A stretch of 64,000 nt of DNA from Bullifex porci (GCF_009695635.1 NZ_VUNN01000010.1:1-64000); one strand, 5' to 3'. Positions 15,463-24,501 are shown, numbered from the stretch's first letter. Made by a program: numbers and translations. The notes: generated from the letters alone by a model not told the origin.

Positions 15463-16487
15463 ATTCTCTCTTTTACTCTTACAGGTTTTCCAATCAATGC
15501 AGACTCTGTAATTGCTAATACAACATCCATTGTTTTTACACCATCACAGATATCAGATTTAACAGGGGTATTATACAAAATAGAATCTATAAATTCGTTG
15601 ATTTCACTATTAAAAGGATGACATGATACAGTACCTGTATCAGGACCTTGCATTGGTAAATCAATCCATTTTTCCTGCATAGGGAAAAGCTTGTTGGACC
15701 AAAATCTATTATTCCTTATTGCTCCCTTAGATCCCAAGACATCAATATTAGCTTGATATGGATAATTAATTCCATCAAGACATGCAGATAATCTACCCAC
15801 AGAATTGTTTTTAAACTTTACAGATGCACTTAAAGTTGTGGGATAATCAAAATCTTCTCTATATTTTGTAGAAAAAGCAAAGACTTCAGTAATATCACCA
15901 TTCAAATATCGAGCATTATCTGCGGCATGACACCCACCTGTAATCATCGCACCACCAGCAAACTTTTGTTGCCTAATCCAATTATAGCTTGCAAATGATT
16001 TTTTTATTCCATGCCAATAATCACATCCACAAAAGAAAATATTTCCTATAGAATCTTCTTCAATAAGTCTTTTAAGGTTTATTAATAAAGGTTCCCACCT
16101 TCCAACAAAACTTACCACACTTTTCTTACTACTTTTTTTTGCTGCATCATATAATGCATCTGTTTCTTCATAAGTTATACCAACAGGTTTTTCCAACAAT
16201 ATGTGTTTATCAGCAGCAAGTGTTAAAATAGCATCCTTAGCATGCAGATAATTTGGCATACATTCAGTAACAATATCAACTTCAACATCATTAAGCATAT
16301 CTTCTAAATTAGTGTAAATCTTTGCATTAGGACAATGCTGATGCACAAATCTAGAGGTACTATCTTCAGAACGCCCACAAACACCTGCAATATAAGTATT
16401 TGGATTTGCAATAAAACCTGCAACATGTTGTATTGCAACACTTCCTGTACCGTGAATTCCTACTCCCAGTCTCCCTTTATCATCCAT
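15459..16487 (-). CDS. Gfo/Idh/MocA-family NAD(P)-dependent oxidoreductase
   Basis: An N-terminal Rossmann fold with GVGIHGTGSVAIQHVAGF binds NAD(P). EKPVG (in HILLEKPVGITYEE) carries the conserved Lys of this family, and a C-terminal GFO/IDH beta-sheet domain follows. Members oxidise sugars, inositols or amino sugars. ATG at 16487 is chosen because GGAGG lies 13 bases upstream. The in-frame ATG at 16523 would run back into the ABC ATPase gene, whose stop is only 4 bases from the chosen start. Substrate unknown. Confidence 0.9.
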   Translation of the reverse strand: MDDKGRLGVGIHGTGSVAIQHVAGFIANPNTYIAGVCGRSEDSTSRFVHQHCPNAKIYTNLEDMLNDVEVDIVTECMPNYLHAKDAILTLAADKHILLEKPVGITYEETDALYDAAKKSSKKSVVSFVGRWEPLLINLKRLIEEDSIGNIFFCGCDYWHGIKKSFASYNWIRQQKFAGGAMITGGCHAADNARYLNGDITEVFAFSTKYREDFDYPTTLSASVKFKNNSVGRLSACLDGINYPYQANIDVLGSKGAIRNNRFWSNKLFPMQEKWIDLPMQGPDTGTVSCHPFNSEINEFIDSILYNTPVKSDICDGVKTMDVVLAITESALIGKPVRVKERI

Positions 16488-16491
16488 AATT

Positions 16492-17256
16492 TTACTGAAC
16501 CTCCAAAGTTTTATAGACATCAATTACATATTTATTAAATTCTGAAGTAGTTTTTAATTCTATATTTCTTGGCCTTGGCAAATCTATATCAAAAGAACCA
16601 ACCTGGCGTGATGGTCTAGCTGAAAGAACAATTACTCTATCAGAGAGAAATACTGCTTCTGCTATTTCGTGAGTTATAAATAAAACTGTTTTTTGAGATT
16701 CACTCCATATTCTCATTAGCTCTAAATTCATTTTTTCACGAGTAATTGCATCTAGGGCTCCAAAAGGTTCATCCATGAGAATCAATTTAGGGTCATGAAT
16801 CAAAGCTCTTGCAATAGAAACTCTTTGTTGCATACCACCTGATAATTCATTTGGATATCTATTTTCAAATCCTTTTAATCCAACCATATCTAAAAGTTCC
16901 ATTGCTCTATTAGTATATTTTTTCTTATCTAATTTTAGTATTTCTATAGGAAGCAATACATTATCGATAATCTTTCTCCAGTCAAGAAGAAGAGCTTTTT
17001 GGAAAACAAACCCAACTTCTTTATCAGGATTAAACTTTGATTTATCAACAATTATTTCACCCTCAGTCTTGTCAAGTAAGCCCGCAACAATTCTTAACAG
17101 AGTCGATTTTCCACATCCTGAAGGTCCTACAATTGAAACAAACTCTTGATTTTTAACATCGAATGAAACTTGACCTATAGCTTCAAGTTCTCCATTTCTT
17201 GTTTTATAAACCTTTCTTAATTTTTGAATTGAAAGCAGAACATCCTTTTCGCTCAT
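16492..17256 (-). CDS. ABC transporter ATP-binding protein (SsuB/TauB type)
   Basis: The 254-residue ATPase has Walker A GPSGCGKST, the Q-loop VFQKAL, signature LSGGMQQR, Walker B LILMDEP and the switch His in LFITHE. It most resembles ATPases of nitrate/sulfonate/taurine/pyrimidine-precursor importers. It energises the two permeases at 18422 and 19234. It is separated from the binding-protein gene by two stem-loops. Confidence 0.93.
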   Translation of the reverse strand: MSEKDVLLSIQKLRKVYKTRNGELEAIGQVSFDVKNQEFVSIVGPSGCGKSTLLRIVAGLLDKTEGEIIVDKSKFNPDKEVGFVFQKALLLDWRKIIDNVLLPIEILKLDKKKYTNRAMELLDMVGLKGFENRYPNELSGGMQQRVSIARALIHDPKLILMDEPFGALDAITREKMNLELMRIWSESQKTVLFITHEIAEAVFLSDRVIVLSARPSRQVGSFDIDLPRPRNIELKTTSEFNKYVIDVYKTLEVQ

Positions 17257-17280
17257 AATTTATCCTTCTATTTTCCTTTT

Positions 17281-17338
17281 GATTACAAGACAGTTTCAAA
17301 GTTTGAAGCTGTCTTGTAATCAGGTGTCAATAGACACC
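17281..17338 (-). terminator. Tandem intercistronic stem-loops after the ABC binding-protein gene
   Basis: A long stem GATTACAAGACAG (17281-17293) with CTGTCTTGTAATC (17309-17321), extended by TTTCAA/TTTGAA inside, is followed by GGTGTC/GACACC (17323-17328/17333-17338). They lie directly after the stop of the binding-protein gene. No strong T run is present, so transcript stabilisation or partial termination is likely. Confidence 0.7.
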
Positions 17339-17347
17339 CGATCGCGA

Positions 17348-18379
17348 TTACTTAACTATGATATTTGTATAAGGTACTTTTGGTAAGAAAGAATCATCAT
17401 AGATATCACTTACAGGATAAGTAAGCTTCTCTTGATAATTATTTACTAAGTTATATGTAGCCTTAATTCCTTCTGGATCAATCCAGCCAATTCCATGATC
17501 CTTATATCTCTGAGTAAGAATAAATGACTGCTCAATATAAAGAGATTTTACAAGTGCTTCTTTATTAATTGGTTGGTACTCAGCCAAAATATCTATTGCT
17601 TCTTCTGGGTGCATTATTGACCATTCCCATGCACGATAAGTTACATCCAAGAATTTTGCTATTAAATCACCTTTTTCCTTACATGTTTTATCAGATGCAA
17701 TATATGAGTGTGCATAACATTCAAACCCATAGTCAGCCCATAAAAAGTTTCCAATTAAAGAAGTATCCATTGCAGCTTCAAAATTTGGATAGCCTGTTAG
17801 AAGTTCAAATACGACATCTGCATTTCTTGATGCGAGAGCTGATACTTTTGCAGTTGAATCTATATTAACAAAATCAACACTATTTGGATCTACTCCTATC
17901 ATTGAAGCAAATGCAGGCCACATTACTTTGTGTCCATCCGTAGGAGGAACTGCTACTGTTTTTCCTGCTACATCTGCCGGACTCTTCATACCTGTATCTA
18001 AATAATAGTACATCGAATTTGGATGTTTATCAAAAATAATACCAATAAGCTTTACCTCTGCACCTTGGTTTCTAAATTTAAAAGCTACAGGAGCATCGCA
18101 AATCGCAACATCACATTTTCCAGCATCTACCATTTGAGCAGAATATCCAGATCCTTGCCCAATGATAACATTTAAATCAATTCCAGCTTCTTCATACCAA
18201 CCATTTTTTATACCAACATAATAAGGTGCATGGTCAGCTGCAATAGTCCAGTTTAGAAGAAGATCAAATTTTTCGACTCCTTTTTGGGATTCTTTGCTCT
18301 GAGACTCATTTGCTCCCTGTGCAAATAACATTGCCATAGCAGAAATGACAACAACTAAGAAAACTAATATTTTCTTCAT
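17348..18379 (-). CDS. ABC transporter substrate-binding protein (NMT1/THI5-like)
   Basis: A signal peptide (MKKILVFLVVVISAMAMLFA, then QGANES) precedes a periplasmic domain of the NMT1/SsuA class: LLLNWTIAADHAPYYVGIKNGWYEEAGIDLNVI and the GSGYSAQMVDAGKCDVAICDA segment. These proteins bind pyrimidine precursors, sulfonates or riboflavin-like ligands. WAPDHA-like wording (WTIAADHAPYYVG) is typical of the HMP-precursor and related branches. With an enolase-superfamily enzyme and a dehydrogenase in the operon, a carbohydrate acid is also possible. Length 343. Confidence 0.9.
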   Translation of the reverse strand: MKKILVFLVVVISAMAMLFAQGANESQSKESQKGVEKFDLLLNWTIAADHAPYYVGIKNGWYEEAGIDLNVIIGQGSGYSAQMVDAGKCDVAICDAPVAFKFRNQGAEVKLIGIIFDKHPNSMYYYLDTGMKSPADVAGKTVAVPPTDGHKVMWPAFASMIGVDPNSVDFVNIDSTAKVSALASRNADVVFELLTGYPNFEAAMDTSLIGNFLWADYGFECYAHSYIASDKTCKEKGDLIAKFLDVTYRAWEWSIMHPEEAIDILAEYQPINKEALVKSLYIEQSFILTQRYKDHGIGWIDPEGIKATYNLVNNYQEKLTYPVSDIYDDSFLPKVPYTNIIVK

Positions 18380-18421
18380 TTTGAACCTCCTTTAGTTCAT
18401 TTTTACCTACTTTTATGATGA

Positions 18422-19234
18422 CTAATCATCAATTTTTTTAACAAATTTCCAAGGCATGCAAACTCTTTCTAAAATAGTAACTAGAACATACATTCCCCAA
18501 GCTAGCATTGACATTACAATCAATGAAGCGAACATTGGTGGAGTGTCCATATACTTTTGTGAGTTTGCTATTACATAGCCAAGACCTTTATCCGATGCAT
18601 ATAATTCTCCAACAATAACACCCATTACACTTAATGAAGTACATATTTTTAATGAAGAAAAAATGTATGGTAAAGCCATCGGCAAACGAATCTTTAAAAA
18701 AACTTTAAGCTTTGAAGCTTTTAGATAACGAACTAAATCTAACAAATCTTCATCTACACTATTTAAACCCGCCATAGTATTTACTACCATTGGGAAAAAT
18801 GAAGCAATAAACGCTATAACAATATTTGTCTTTAGCCCATATCCAATCCAAATAAGTAGAATAGGAATAATTGCTATGTTTGGCATGCTTTGAAAAAAAA
18901 CAAAGATCGGCATAACCATTTTTTGTAGTGTCTTTGACCAAATTAAGCAAACCGAAATAAATACTCCTAGTATAGCAGTAATAGAAAAACCTAGAATAAA
19001 TTCTGTCATTGTTGCTTTAATATTGATAAACCAATGATATTCTGCATCTGGTTGCTTTAGAAATAAATGCTTAAGTGCACTTGATGGTGTACATAAAAAG
19101 GCTTCATTTACATGAAATACTCTACATAATACTTCCCAGGTTAGAAAGAATAATAATAATGAAAAAATAGTTTGGTATTTATCAATAAATGCAATAATAG
19201 GATTTACATTTTCTTTTTTATTTTTTAATTTCAT
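18422..19234 (-). CDS. ABC transporter permease, SsuC-like (first of two)
   Basis: The 270-residue inner-membrane protein has about six membrane segments and the cytoplasmic EAA-type loop (DEDLLDLVRYLKASKLKVFLKIRLPMALPYIFSSLK). It overlaps its paralogue at 19234 by one base. SsuC-type importers usually use a permease homodimer; two different permeases with one binding protein and one ATPase suggest a heterodimer. Confidence 0.92.
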   Translation of the reverse strand: MKLKNKKENVNPIIAFIDKYQTIFSLLLFFLTWEVLCRVFHVNEAFLCTPSSALKHLFLKQPDAEYHWFINIKATMTEFILGFSITAILGVFISVCLIWSKTLQKMVMPIFVFFQSMPNIAIIPILLIWIGYGLKTNIVIAFIASFFPMVVNTMAGLNSVDEDLLDLVRYLKASKLKVFLKIRLPMALPYIFSSLKICTSLSVMGVIVGELYASDKGLGYVIANSQKYMDTPPMFASLIVMSMLAWGMYVLVTILERVCMPWKFVKKIDD

Positions 19235-20043
19235 TAGTTTTCACTCCTTACAAGTTTCCAAGGCATGCAAACATTTTCAAGTATTGTGATAAATCCGAAT
19301 AAACACATCCCAATAATTGCAAGCAAAAACAAACAGGCAAACATTGTTGGCATATCTATCATAGCTTGGGCATCTCTCATCAAATATCCCAAACCACTTT
19401 TTGCTGCACAGAACTCTCCAACAATAGATCCAACAACACAACTAGTAGCACATATCTTTATTCCACTAAAAATATACGGCAATGAAGCTGGAATCCTTAT
19501 TTTTAGAAAAACTTGATATTTCTTTGCATCTAAATAATTTACTAAATCTAGTAAATCATCATCAACAGACATCATTCCTGTAGTTGCATTTATTACTACA
19601 GGGAAAAATGCGACAAAGAATGCAATCCATATGTTAGTTTTTACTCCGTAACCTAACCAAAGCAAGAATAATGGAGCTAATGCAATTTTTGGAATTGAAT
19701 TGAAAAGAACTAAAACAGGCATTAATAGCCGATTTAACCAACGATTCCAAGAAATTATTATTGCTAATATAACTCCTAATACTAATACTAAAAGAAAACT
19801 ACCAAATACCTCTGTTATTGTTGTAAAGATATGCTTACCCCAATGGTTTGCAGCAGCATTAGGCCCAAACAAACTATTAAAAACTAATTTTGGAGAAGGG
19901 AGCACATATTTTTTTATATGAAATCCATCAACTGCTAATTGCCAAATAAAAATCAATAAAACAACAGCTAGAATTGTAAGTCCATATTTTTTGAAAAAAT
20001 CTAATACACCATAAATTATTTTTTTATAAGGAGGGATTCTCAC
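19234..20043 (-). CDS. ABC transporter permease, SsuC-like (second of two)
   Basis: The 269-residue paralogue of the neighbouring permease shares the EAA loop almost word for word (DDDLLDLVNYLDAKKYQVFLKIRIPASLPYIFSGIK) and the ending MPWKLV. Its start codon overlaps the stop of the enolase-superfamily gene, so enzyme and transporter are translationally coupled. Confidence 0.92.
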   Translation of the reverse strand: MRIPPYKKIIYGVLDFFKKYGLTILAVVLLIFIWQLAVDGFHIKKYVLPSPKLVFNSLFGPNAAANHWGKHIFTTITEVFGSFLLVLVLGVILAIIISWNRWLNRLLMPVLVLFNSIPKIALAPLFLLWLGYGVKTNIWIAFFVAFFPVVINATTGMMSVDDDLLDLVNYLDAKKYQVFLKIRIPASLPYIFSGIKICATSCVVGSIVGEFCAAKSGLGYLMRDAQAMIDMPTMFACLFLLAIIGMCLFGFITILENVCMPWKLVRSEN

Positions 20044-21443
20044 TATTTTACCTCCTCTGATTCTATCTCATCTAATCGATACCCAAACCCATAGGGACCA
20101 ATAGTTGTTAAATCTATACATCCACTTCTACGTTTGTATAATCCAGGATGAATTTTTGCTTCAGCTATTGATGCATTAGGACAATACTGTGGTCCATTTG
20201 ATTCTATACCCATAATAGTCCCTACATACCTTGCAAGTGATGCATGAGGAATCATTGCTAACCCAGGATTAGTTAAATCTTGAACCATTATTGCTAAATT
20301 GAATTCTTTAGCAAAACAAAACATTAGTACAGCACCAGTAATCGTCTTGCAAGTCTTCAATGCAACACCGGTCCAGCCTAGATCAATACCAAGTTTTACA
20401 TAATGCCAATCGTGAGCACTCTCATCCATTAATAACAATTTTCTTTGTGATAAACTATGCACATCAATTGGATATTTTTCCATATCATAAGGAAAAGGCT
20501 GTTCAATATATAATATTTTATCCCATATTGATTTATATTCTATTTTTAGCTTATCTAGTATTCTATTTACATATTCAGGATCATGAACTGTACAATTAAA
20601 GTCAGCAGTCAAATGTTCTACTCCCATTTCATTTGCTATGAGACCAACTTTTACTATTCTTTCATAATCCCAAGGTTCATCATTACCTCTTAACTTAATT
20701 TTTAAACAATTTAATCCATCTTCTTTTATCCAATCTCTTAACAAAACAGGAATACCATCATTTGGTTCATTACCTTTCAAATCACTCTCTTCAAGTGGGT
20801 CAGTACCTCCAACTAGATGCCATACAGGTAAAGTATTTGGTATATTTTTTACAAAATAATCACATGGATATTTACCACCAAATATCCTTAAATATTCTTC
20901 TTTTTGTTTTTCATCCTCTATATCAATTGTGTAATACCAAGCTAAATCGTGGTTCATGTATTGAGGTGTAAAACAATCAAAAGCACCAATTTTATTAAGA
21001 TTACCAAATGCATCATATATAGCTATATCAAACAGAGAATTACATACTAGTGCAGAAAGATATGGCATCTGCTCTTTTCCCTTATGTAATTCATTTTCCT
21101 TATTTAGAAGTTCATGTAATTCATTTTGAATAAATTTGTAGCCTATTTCCATTGGGTGTCCAGTATAGGAAATTGAGTTCCAGCATTCACAAAGCATATT
21201 ACAAAACTCAACCATTCTTTCTTCTCTTTCAGAAAAACTTAATTCTGAAGGCCATGTCCATGCTACAGCAATAGGAGTTTCTCCTACTCCTACGGAGCAA
21301 ACCCCATCCATGTTTTGAACAGTAATAGTAGCTCTGCAATATTTACTTGCATAGGTAATCTCATGTCCAAATTTCAAAGGAACTCTATTATCGTGTGAAG
21401 TAATTACAATAGACGCATTCAAAATTTTTATGTCTGTTTTCAT
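20043..21443 (-). CDS. Enolase-superfamily enzyme (mandelate racemase/muconate-lactonizing type)
   Basis: Family landmarks are KIKLRGNDE (a KxK-type catalytic base), the three metal-ligand positions in LTADFNCTVHDP, LYIEQPFPYD and LLMDESAHDW, and the late block GVALKTCKTITGA. These enzymes abstract the alpha-proton of a carboxylate, typically to dehydrate or epimerise sugar acids. At 466 residues it is longer than the usual 370-400, with extra sequence in the capping domain (about 90-210). It leads an operon with an ABC importer, a dehydrogenase, a hydrolase and an exporter. A sugar-acid dehydratase is the favoured guess, substrate unknown. Confidence 0.82.
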   Translation of the reverse strand: MKTDIKILNASIVITSHDNRVPLKFGHEITYASKYCRATITVQNMDGVCSVGVGETPIAVAWTWPSELSFSEREERMVEFCNMLCECWNSISYTGHPMEIGYKFIQNELHELLNKENELHKGKEQMPYLSALVCNSLFDIAIYDAFGNLNKIGAFDCFTPQYMNHDLAWYYTIDIEDEKQKEEYLRIFGGKYPCDYFVKNIPNTLPVWHLVGGTDPLEESDLKGNEPNDGIPVLLRDWIKEDGLNCLKIKLRGNDEPWDYERIVKVGLIANEMGVEHLTADFNCTVHDPEYVNRILDKLKIEYKSIWDKILYIEQPFPYDMEKYPIDVHSLSQRKLLLMDESAHDWHYVKLGIDLGWTGVALKTCKTITGAVLMFCFAKEFNLAIMVQDLTNPGLAMIPHASLARYVGTIMGIESNGPQYCPNASIAEAKIHPGLYKRRSGCIDLTTIGPYGFGYRLDEIESEEVK

Positions 21444-21464
21444 AGAAATAATCCTTTAATTTAA

Positions 21465-21493
21465 TTATTCTATCGCCTTTTCTAGTTTGTCAA
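21465..21493 (-). promoter_or_regulatory. Promoter of the enolase/ABC operon
   Basis: On the minus strand TTGACA (21493-21488), a 17-base spacer and AATAAT (21470-21465) lie about 20 bases before the enolase-superfamily gene. Both boxes are identical to, and the spacer close to, those of the tctC promoter at 11094-11122. Confidence 0.65.
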
Positions 21494-21578
21494 CTAAAAT
21501 TACAAATTAAAAAAAGATTATACTTTTTCATTAATAGATTTCGCTAAATGTAATATTAAATTATTTTGTATAAAGATT

Positions 21579-22805
21579 TTATTTTATGAACACCAAAGAT
21601 AGAATATTATCTAACACCAATAAGCCAGCACCAATAGAGCTTCCCCAATTCTGTAAGGTACTCGTTTTTATCATTGATTTATCAAAATGATGTGGTACAA
21701 CTGATTCAGTTATTACTCTCTCTAATTCATCTAAAAGAATTCCTTTAAATAATGCAGAAACAGGCCCCCCAATAACAATTCTATCTGGATTAAATAAATT
21801 AAATAGATTAGAGCAAAGAATACCTATATACCTAATTGTAACACTTAATTCTTTAGCACATATAGAGTCAGGATTATTAGTTGCTATATCATATATCTCT
21901 TCTAAGGAAGGTGTAAAAGAAGAGAAAGGCCAAGAATCACCATAATGGCTTCTAATATTATTACACAATGCAGTTTGTGATGCTACGGCTTGCAAGCACC
22001 CTTTTTTTCCACAGGTGCATCTAGTTCCATATGGATCAATAATTGTATGTCCAACCTCACCCAAATTATAGTTTGACCCAATTAAGAAATCACCATCAGA
22101 AAAGTTACATGCTATAAGACCAGTACTTATTCCAAGGTATACCATATCCTTTGTATGAATTCCTGCACCTATCCTTGATTCAGCAAGCCCCGAAGTCATA
22201 TGTCTATTTAAAATAGTAACAGGCAAGCCAATAGCATCCTCAACAGCCTTTGAAATTCTAACATTTCTCCAGCCTAAGTCTGATGCATATTCAATCATTC
22301 CTTGTTCCTTATCAATAAAACCTGGAACTCCAATACCTATCATAGGTAATAATTTTCCAGGGCACTGCTGTAAAACACTTGGTAGAGTATCTACAAGACA
22401 AGATACAGCGTAATCACTAGAAACAGTTTTTATTGGATCTGGGTCTATCTGAACTTGTCGCCTATATACTACTTCTCCTAACAAATTTAGAATAACAAAG
22501 GACCATGTATTTTGATCAAAAGAAGCACCACAAGCAAACCATGAAGTAGTGTTAGGAGAGAGGATAACACCAGGTCTTCCATTTTTATGTTCTTCAGTTT
22601 CTTTCTCTGATAGAAGATCTAATTCAAATAATTCATTTACTAAGGATGTAAGTGCTGTACGACTTAATCCAAGTCGTTGAGCAATTCTTGCTCTAGTTGG
22701 GGATTCCATCTTATATACACAATTTAAAACATTTTGAAGGTTTGAATTCTGAACAATAGATGACATAACTTTATAATTATAGTGATACGGCACTTTAAAA
22801 ATCAA
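21579..22805 (-). CDS. ROK-family transcriptional repressor
   Basis: An N-terminal winged helix (RARIAQRLGLSRTALTSLVNELFELDLLSE) is followed by a ROK sugar-kinase-like domain with GVPGFIDKEQG and the zinc motif GEVGHTIIDPYGTRCTCGKKGCLQ. NagC/XylR/Mlc-type members bind a sugar or sugar phosphate and release DNA. It lies 135 bases upstream of, and on the same strand as, the enolase/ABC operon, so it is the best candidate for control of that operon and, through the shared promoter motif, of tctCBA. It has 408 residues, full length. Confidence 0.92.
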   Translation of the reverse strand: MIFKVPYHYNYKVMSSIVQNSNLQNVLNCVYKMESPTRARIAQRLGLSRTALTSLVNELFELDLLSEKETEEHKNGRPGVILSPNTTSWFACGASFDQNTWSFVILNLLGEVVYRRQVQIDPDPIKTVSSDYAVSCLVDTLPSVLQQCPGKLLPMIGIGVPGFIDKEQGMIEYASDLGWRNVRISKAVEDAIGLPVTILNRHMTSGLAESRIGAGIHTKDMVYLGISTGLIACNFSDGDFLIGSNYNLGEVGHTIIDPYGTRCTCGKKGCLQAVASQTALCNNIRSHYGDSWPFSSFTPSLEEIYDIATNNPDSICAKELSVTIRYIGILCSNLFNLFNPDRIVIGGPVSALFKGILLDELERVITESVVPHHFDKSMIKTSTLQNWGSSIGAGLLVLDNILSLVFIK

Positions 22806-23004
22806 TTTATTTTTAAATCTAAAAGTTGTTTAGAAAGATAGAAGGCTTGTTAATGAAAACTAAATGCTTTCATAATAATGTTCCTAATGTATTTAAAGCT
22901 AAATTCTCAACATTTAAGTAACTAATAAGATTAATAGCTACTGTTGTCTTTCCAAGCATCTAAGCTATTTGAAAACTGTCTAATTATTCACTTTAACATT
23001 ACAC
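22806..23004. other. Intergenic stretch with a possible P-loop protein scrap
   Basis: No intact gene. On the minus strand a short open stretch reads MLGKTTVAINLISYLNVENL and ends soon after. This looks like the start of a ParA/AAA-type P-loop but is too short to assign. The region adjoins other relics (isochorismatase fragment, mobile-element end) and is probably decayed sequence. Confidence 0.3.
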
Positions 23005-23280
23005 CTATTTTTTTAAATCTTCTTTTGTATTTTCAAATCTAAGTATATTAGCTACACCTATACAGTTTAATAAAATAGAAACACTGAAGCCACTGTTTAT
23101 TGCACCTTTTGCACTTTCCTTGATACAGGAATTTCCATCAACACCTATAATTTCTATCTCAGAAATATTCTTTGAGTTACGATATGAAATCAGCTCTTCA
23201 GATGAAAAGGCATTTGCTTGTTTCTTGCAAAATATATTATCTGATGTAAGAAAGAGTTGGTCTGCAAACTCATCTGTTAC
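23005..23280 (-). pseudogene. Isochorismatase-family cysteine hydrolase, C-terminal fragment
   Basis: Ninety-one codons without start run VTDEFADQLFLTSDN to IGVANILRFENTKEDLKK and a TAG at 23007-23005. The block IEIIGVDGNSCIKESAKGA contains the nucleophile Cys of nicotinamidase/isochorismatase-like hydrolases, followed by the usual GFxV strand and RF-x-x-T tail. The 5' half is missing. The break at 23280 is exactly where the second copy of the tnpB-element left end begins, after TTAC. The N-terminal half was not found downstream. Confidence 0.72.
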
Positions 23281-23373
23281 AAATTAACCGCCGAGAAAGC
23301 CCACGCGCCTTGGCCGTGAGATGAAAAGCTGTAATGCGTAATGCCATAAAAATGTGCTATAATGATGTCATGC
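23281..23373 (+). mobile_element. Solo left end of the tnpB element (relic or MITE)
   Basis: These 93 bases match the left end of the tnpB element at 2727-2635 (opposite strand) with only about six mismatches. They include the inner hairpin, the TATAAT box and the tnpB start codon ATG plus one base, then similarity stops abruptly. The outer CCGCC/GGCGG stem is broken by substitutions (GGCGG became AGCTG). The copy sits directly 3' of TTAC (23277-23280), as does the other one. Either an internal-deletion derivative or the remains of a decayed full copy. Confidence 0.82.
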
Positions 23374-23928
23374 TATAGATAGCTATTTTATATATAGATA
23401 ATCTAGTCAAAATATTTGCTTTATGCGAGGGAGAATTGATTGAAAGATTGCCAAGCGTTCGTAGTCTGACATGCCTCAATAAAAACCAAAGGATCATGCA
23501 AACGTAGATTCGTTCCAAAATCAGAAGTATAAGAGTTCATTGAAGGTGCAATGCTTCTAATGAACGTAGTTGGCATAAAGATATTTGAAGATACAAATAC
23601 AATATTAAGGAATCGACTCATAAAAAGAACAAGAAAAAAAGACTGAAAACATTGAATATCTGGAATCAAATGATGCAGTCCTCACAAACCATGTCTACTA
23701 TTATTCCAACGCAAAGGACAATCATCTCCACATGGCTCGACACGACATGAAGTACATCTAGCATTAGGGGTGTTTACAATAGGGCGATAACTCTCCCAAA
23801 ACCGAGGTTTGAACACCTATCGTTTATGAAACGAAGGGGTATGAGGACACTCATATAGTGATTGAAAAAATATCTATATGGCATGAATTTTACCATTCCA
23901 AGCTCCACTTCAAAACAATGAAAATACA
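23374..23928. other. Relic region without an intact gene
   Basis: About 555 bases hold only scraps. A minus-strand open stretch (23421-23669) contains ...SIAPSMNSYTSDFG... but lacks a ribosome site and homologue I recognise. Plus-strand scraps are KTENIEYLESNDAVLTNHVY (about 23640-23760, ends at TAG) and VYETKGYEDTHIVIEKISIW (about 23817-23880). A short motif CCTATCGTTT (about 23817) recurs near 24890. The stretch looks like the debris of one or more mobile elements. Confidence 0.35.
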
Positions 23929-24210
23929 TCACTTCTTAAACAGCTCAGAATGAGAACCTAAACGATAAAGCATTAAGACAAGGACATCTCCACGGATTTC
24001 ATAAATCAGAAGCCAATCGGGTTCTACATGACATTCCCGAGTTCCTCTATAGTTTCCTGTCAAACTATGATCCTTGTATTTTGCATCCAGTATTTCACCA
24101 TTTGCCAAAATATCAATTACTTCAAAAAGCTTACCAAGATCTTTGTTTTGTTTTTTTGCGAGCTTAAGATCTTTTTTAAACTGGGATGTAAACTGAAGAT
24201 CATACTTCAT
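23929..24210 (-). CDS. yafQ: YafQ/RelE-superfamily mRNA interferase toxin
   Basis: The 93-residue toxin cleaves mRNA on the ribosome. It shows the YafQ pattern LTGNYRGTRECHVEPDWLLIYEI...LYRLGSHSELF, with the likely catalytic His in LTGNYRGTRECHVEPD and GSHSELF and the Asp in EPDW. It overlaps the antitoxin gene by 4 bases (ATGA), the standard coupling of type II modules. Neutralised by the DinJ-like protein upstream. Confidence 0.93.
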   Translation of the reverse strand: MKYDLQFTSQFKKDLKLAKKQNKDLGKLFEVIDILANGEILDAKYKDHSLTGNYRGTRECHVEPDWLLIYEIRGDVLVLMLYRLGSHSELFKK

Positions 24211-24479
24211 ATTTCAAGAGCTTCCTTTAGGGCCTCAAGACTGGTATATCTCGGAGCACTAGGATCATTAATCATTTTTCTACCTTCAGCTATAGCTGCT
24301 GATGTTATATCGTTTGGAACCTCAAGCTTCAACTCAAAAGGAATGCCGCATTCACGAATAGTTGCTCTTAAAAACATGTTAATAGCTGTGGTCATATTGA
24401 TACCAAGCTCGTTATAAATAGTTTCCGCCTGGTCCTTTATATCTTTATCAGTCCTTATATTCAGATTTGTTGTAGACAT
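24207..24479 (-). CDS. dinJ: DinJ/RelB-family antitoxin
   Basis: The 90-residue protein begins with a ribbon-helix-helix domain (TTNLNIRTDKDIKDQAETIYNELGINMTTAINMFLRATI), as in DinJ, which binds operator DNA, and has a C-terminal arm for the toxin. AGGAG lies 7 bases before the ATG. First gene of the dinJ-yafQ operon; the promoter is at 24502-24530, where autorepression is expected. Confidence 0.93.
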   Translation of the reverse strand: MSTTNLNIRTDKDIKDQAETIYNELGINMTTAINMFLRATIRECGIPFELKLEVPNDITSAAIAEGRKMINDPSAPRYTSLEALKEALEI

Positions 24480-24501
24480 ATGAATATCTCCTATTAATCA
24501 A

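Noticed and set aside
23421-23669. Minus-strand open frame of 82 codons
   Set aside because: No ribosome site, no recognised family and location in a relic region; kept only as part of the debris description.
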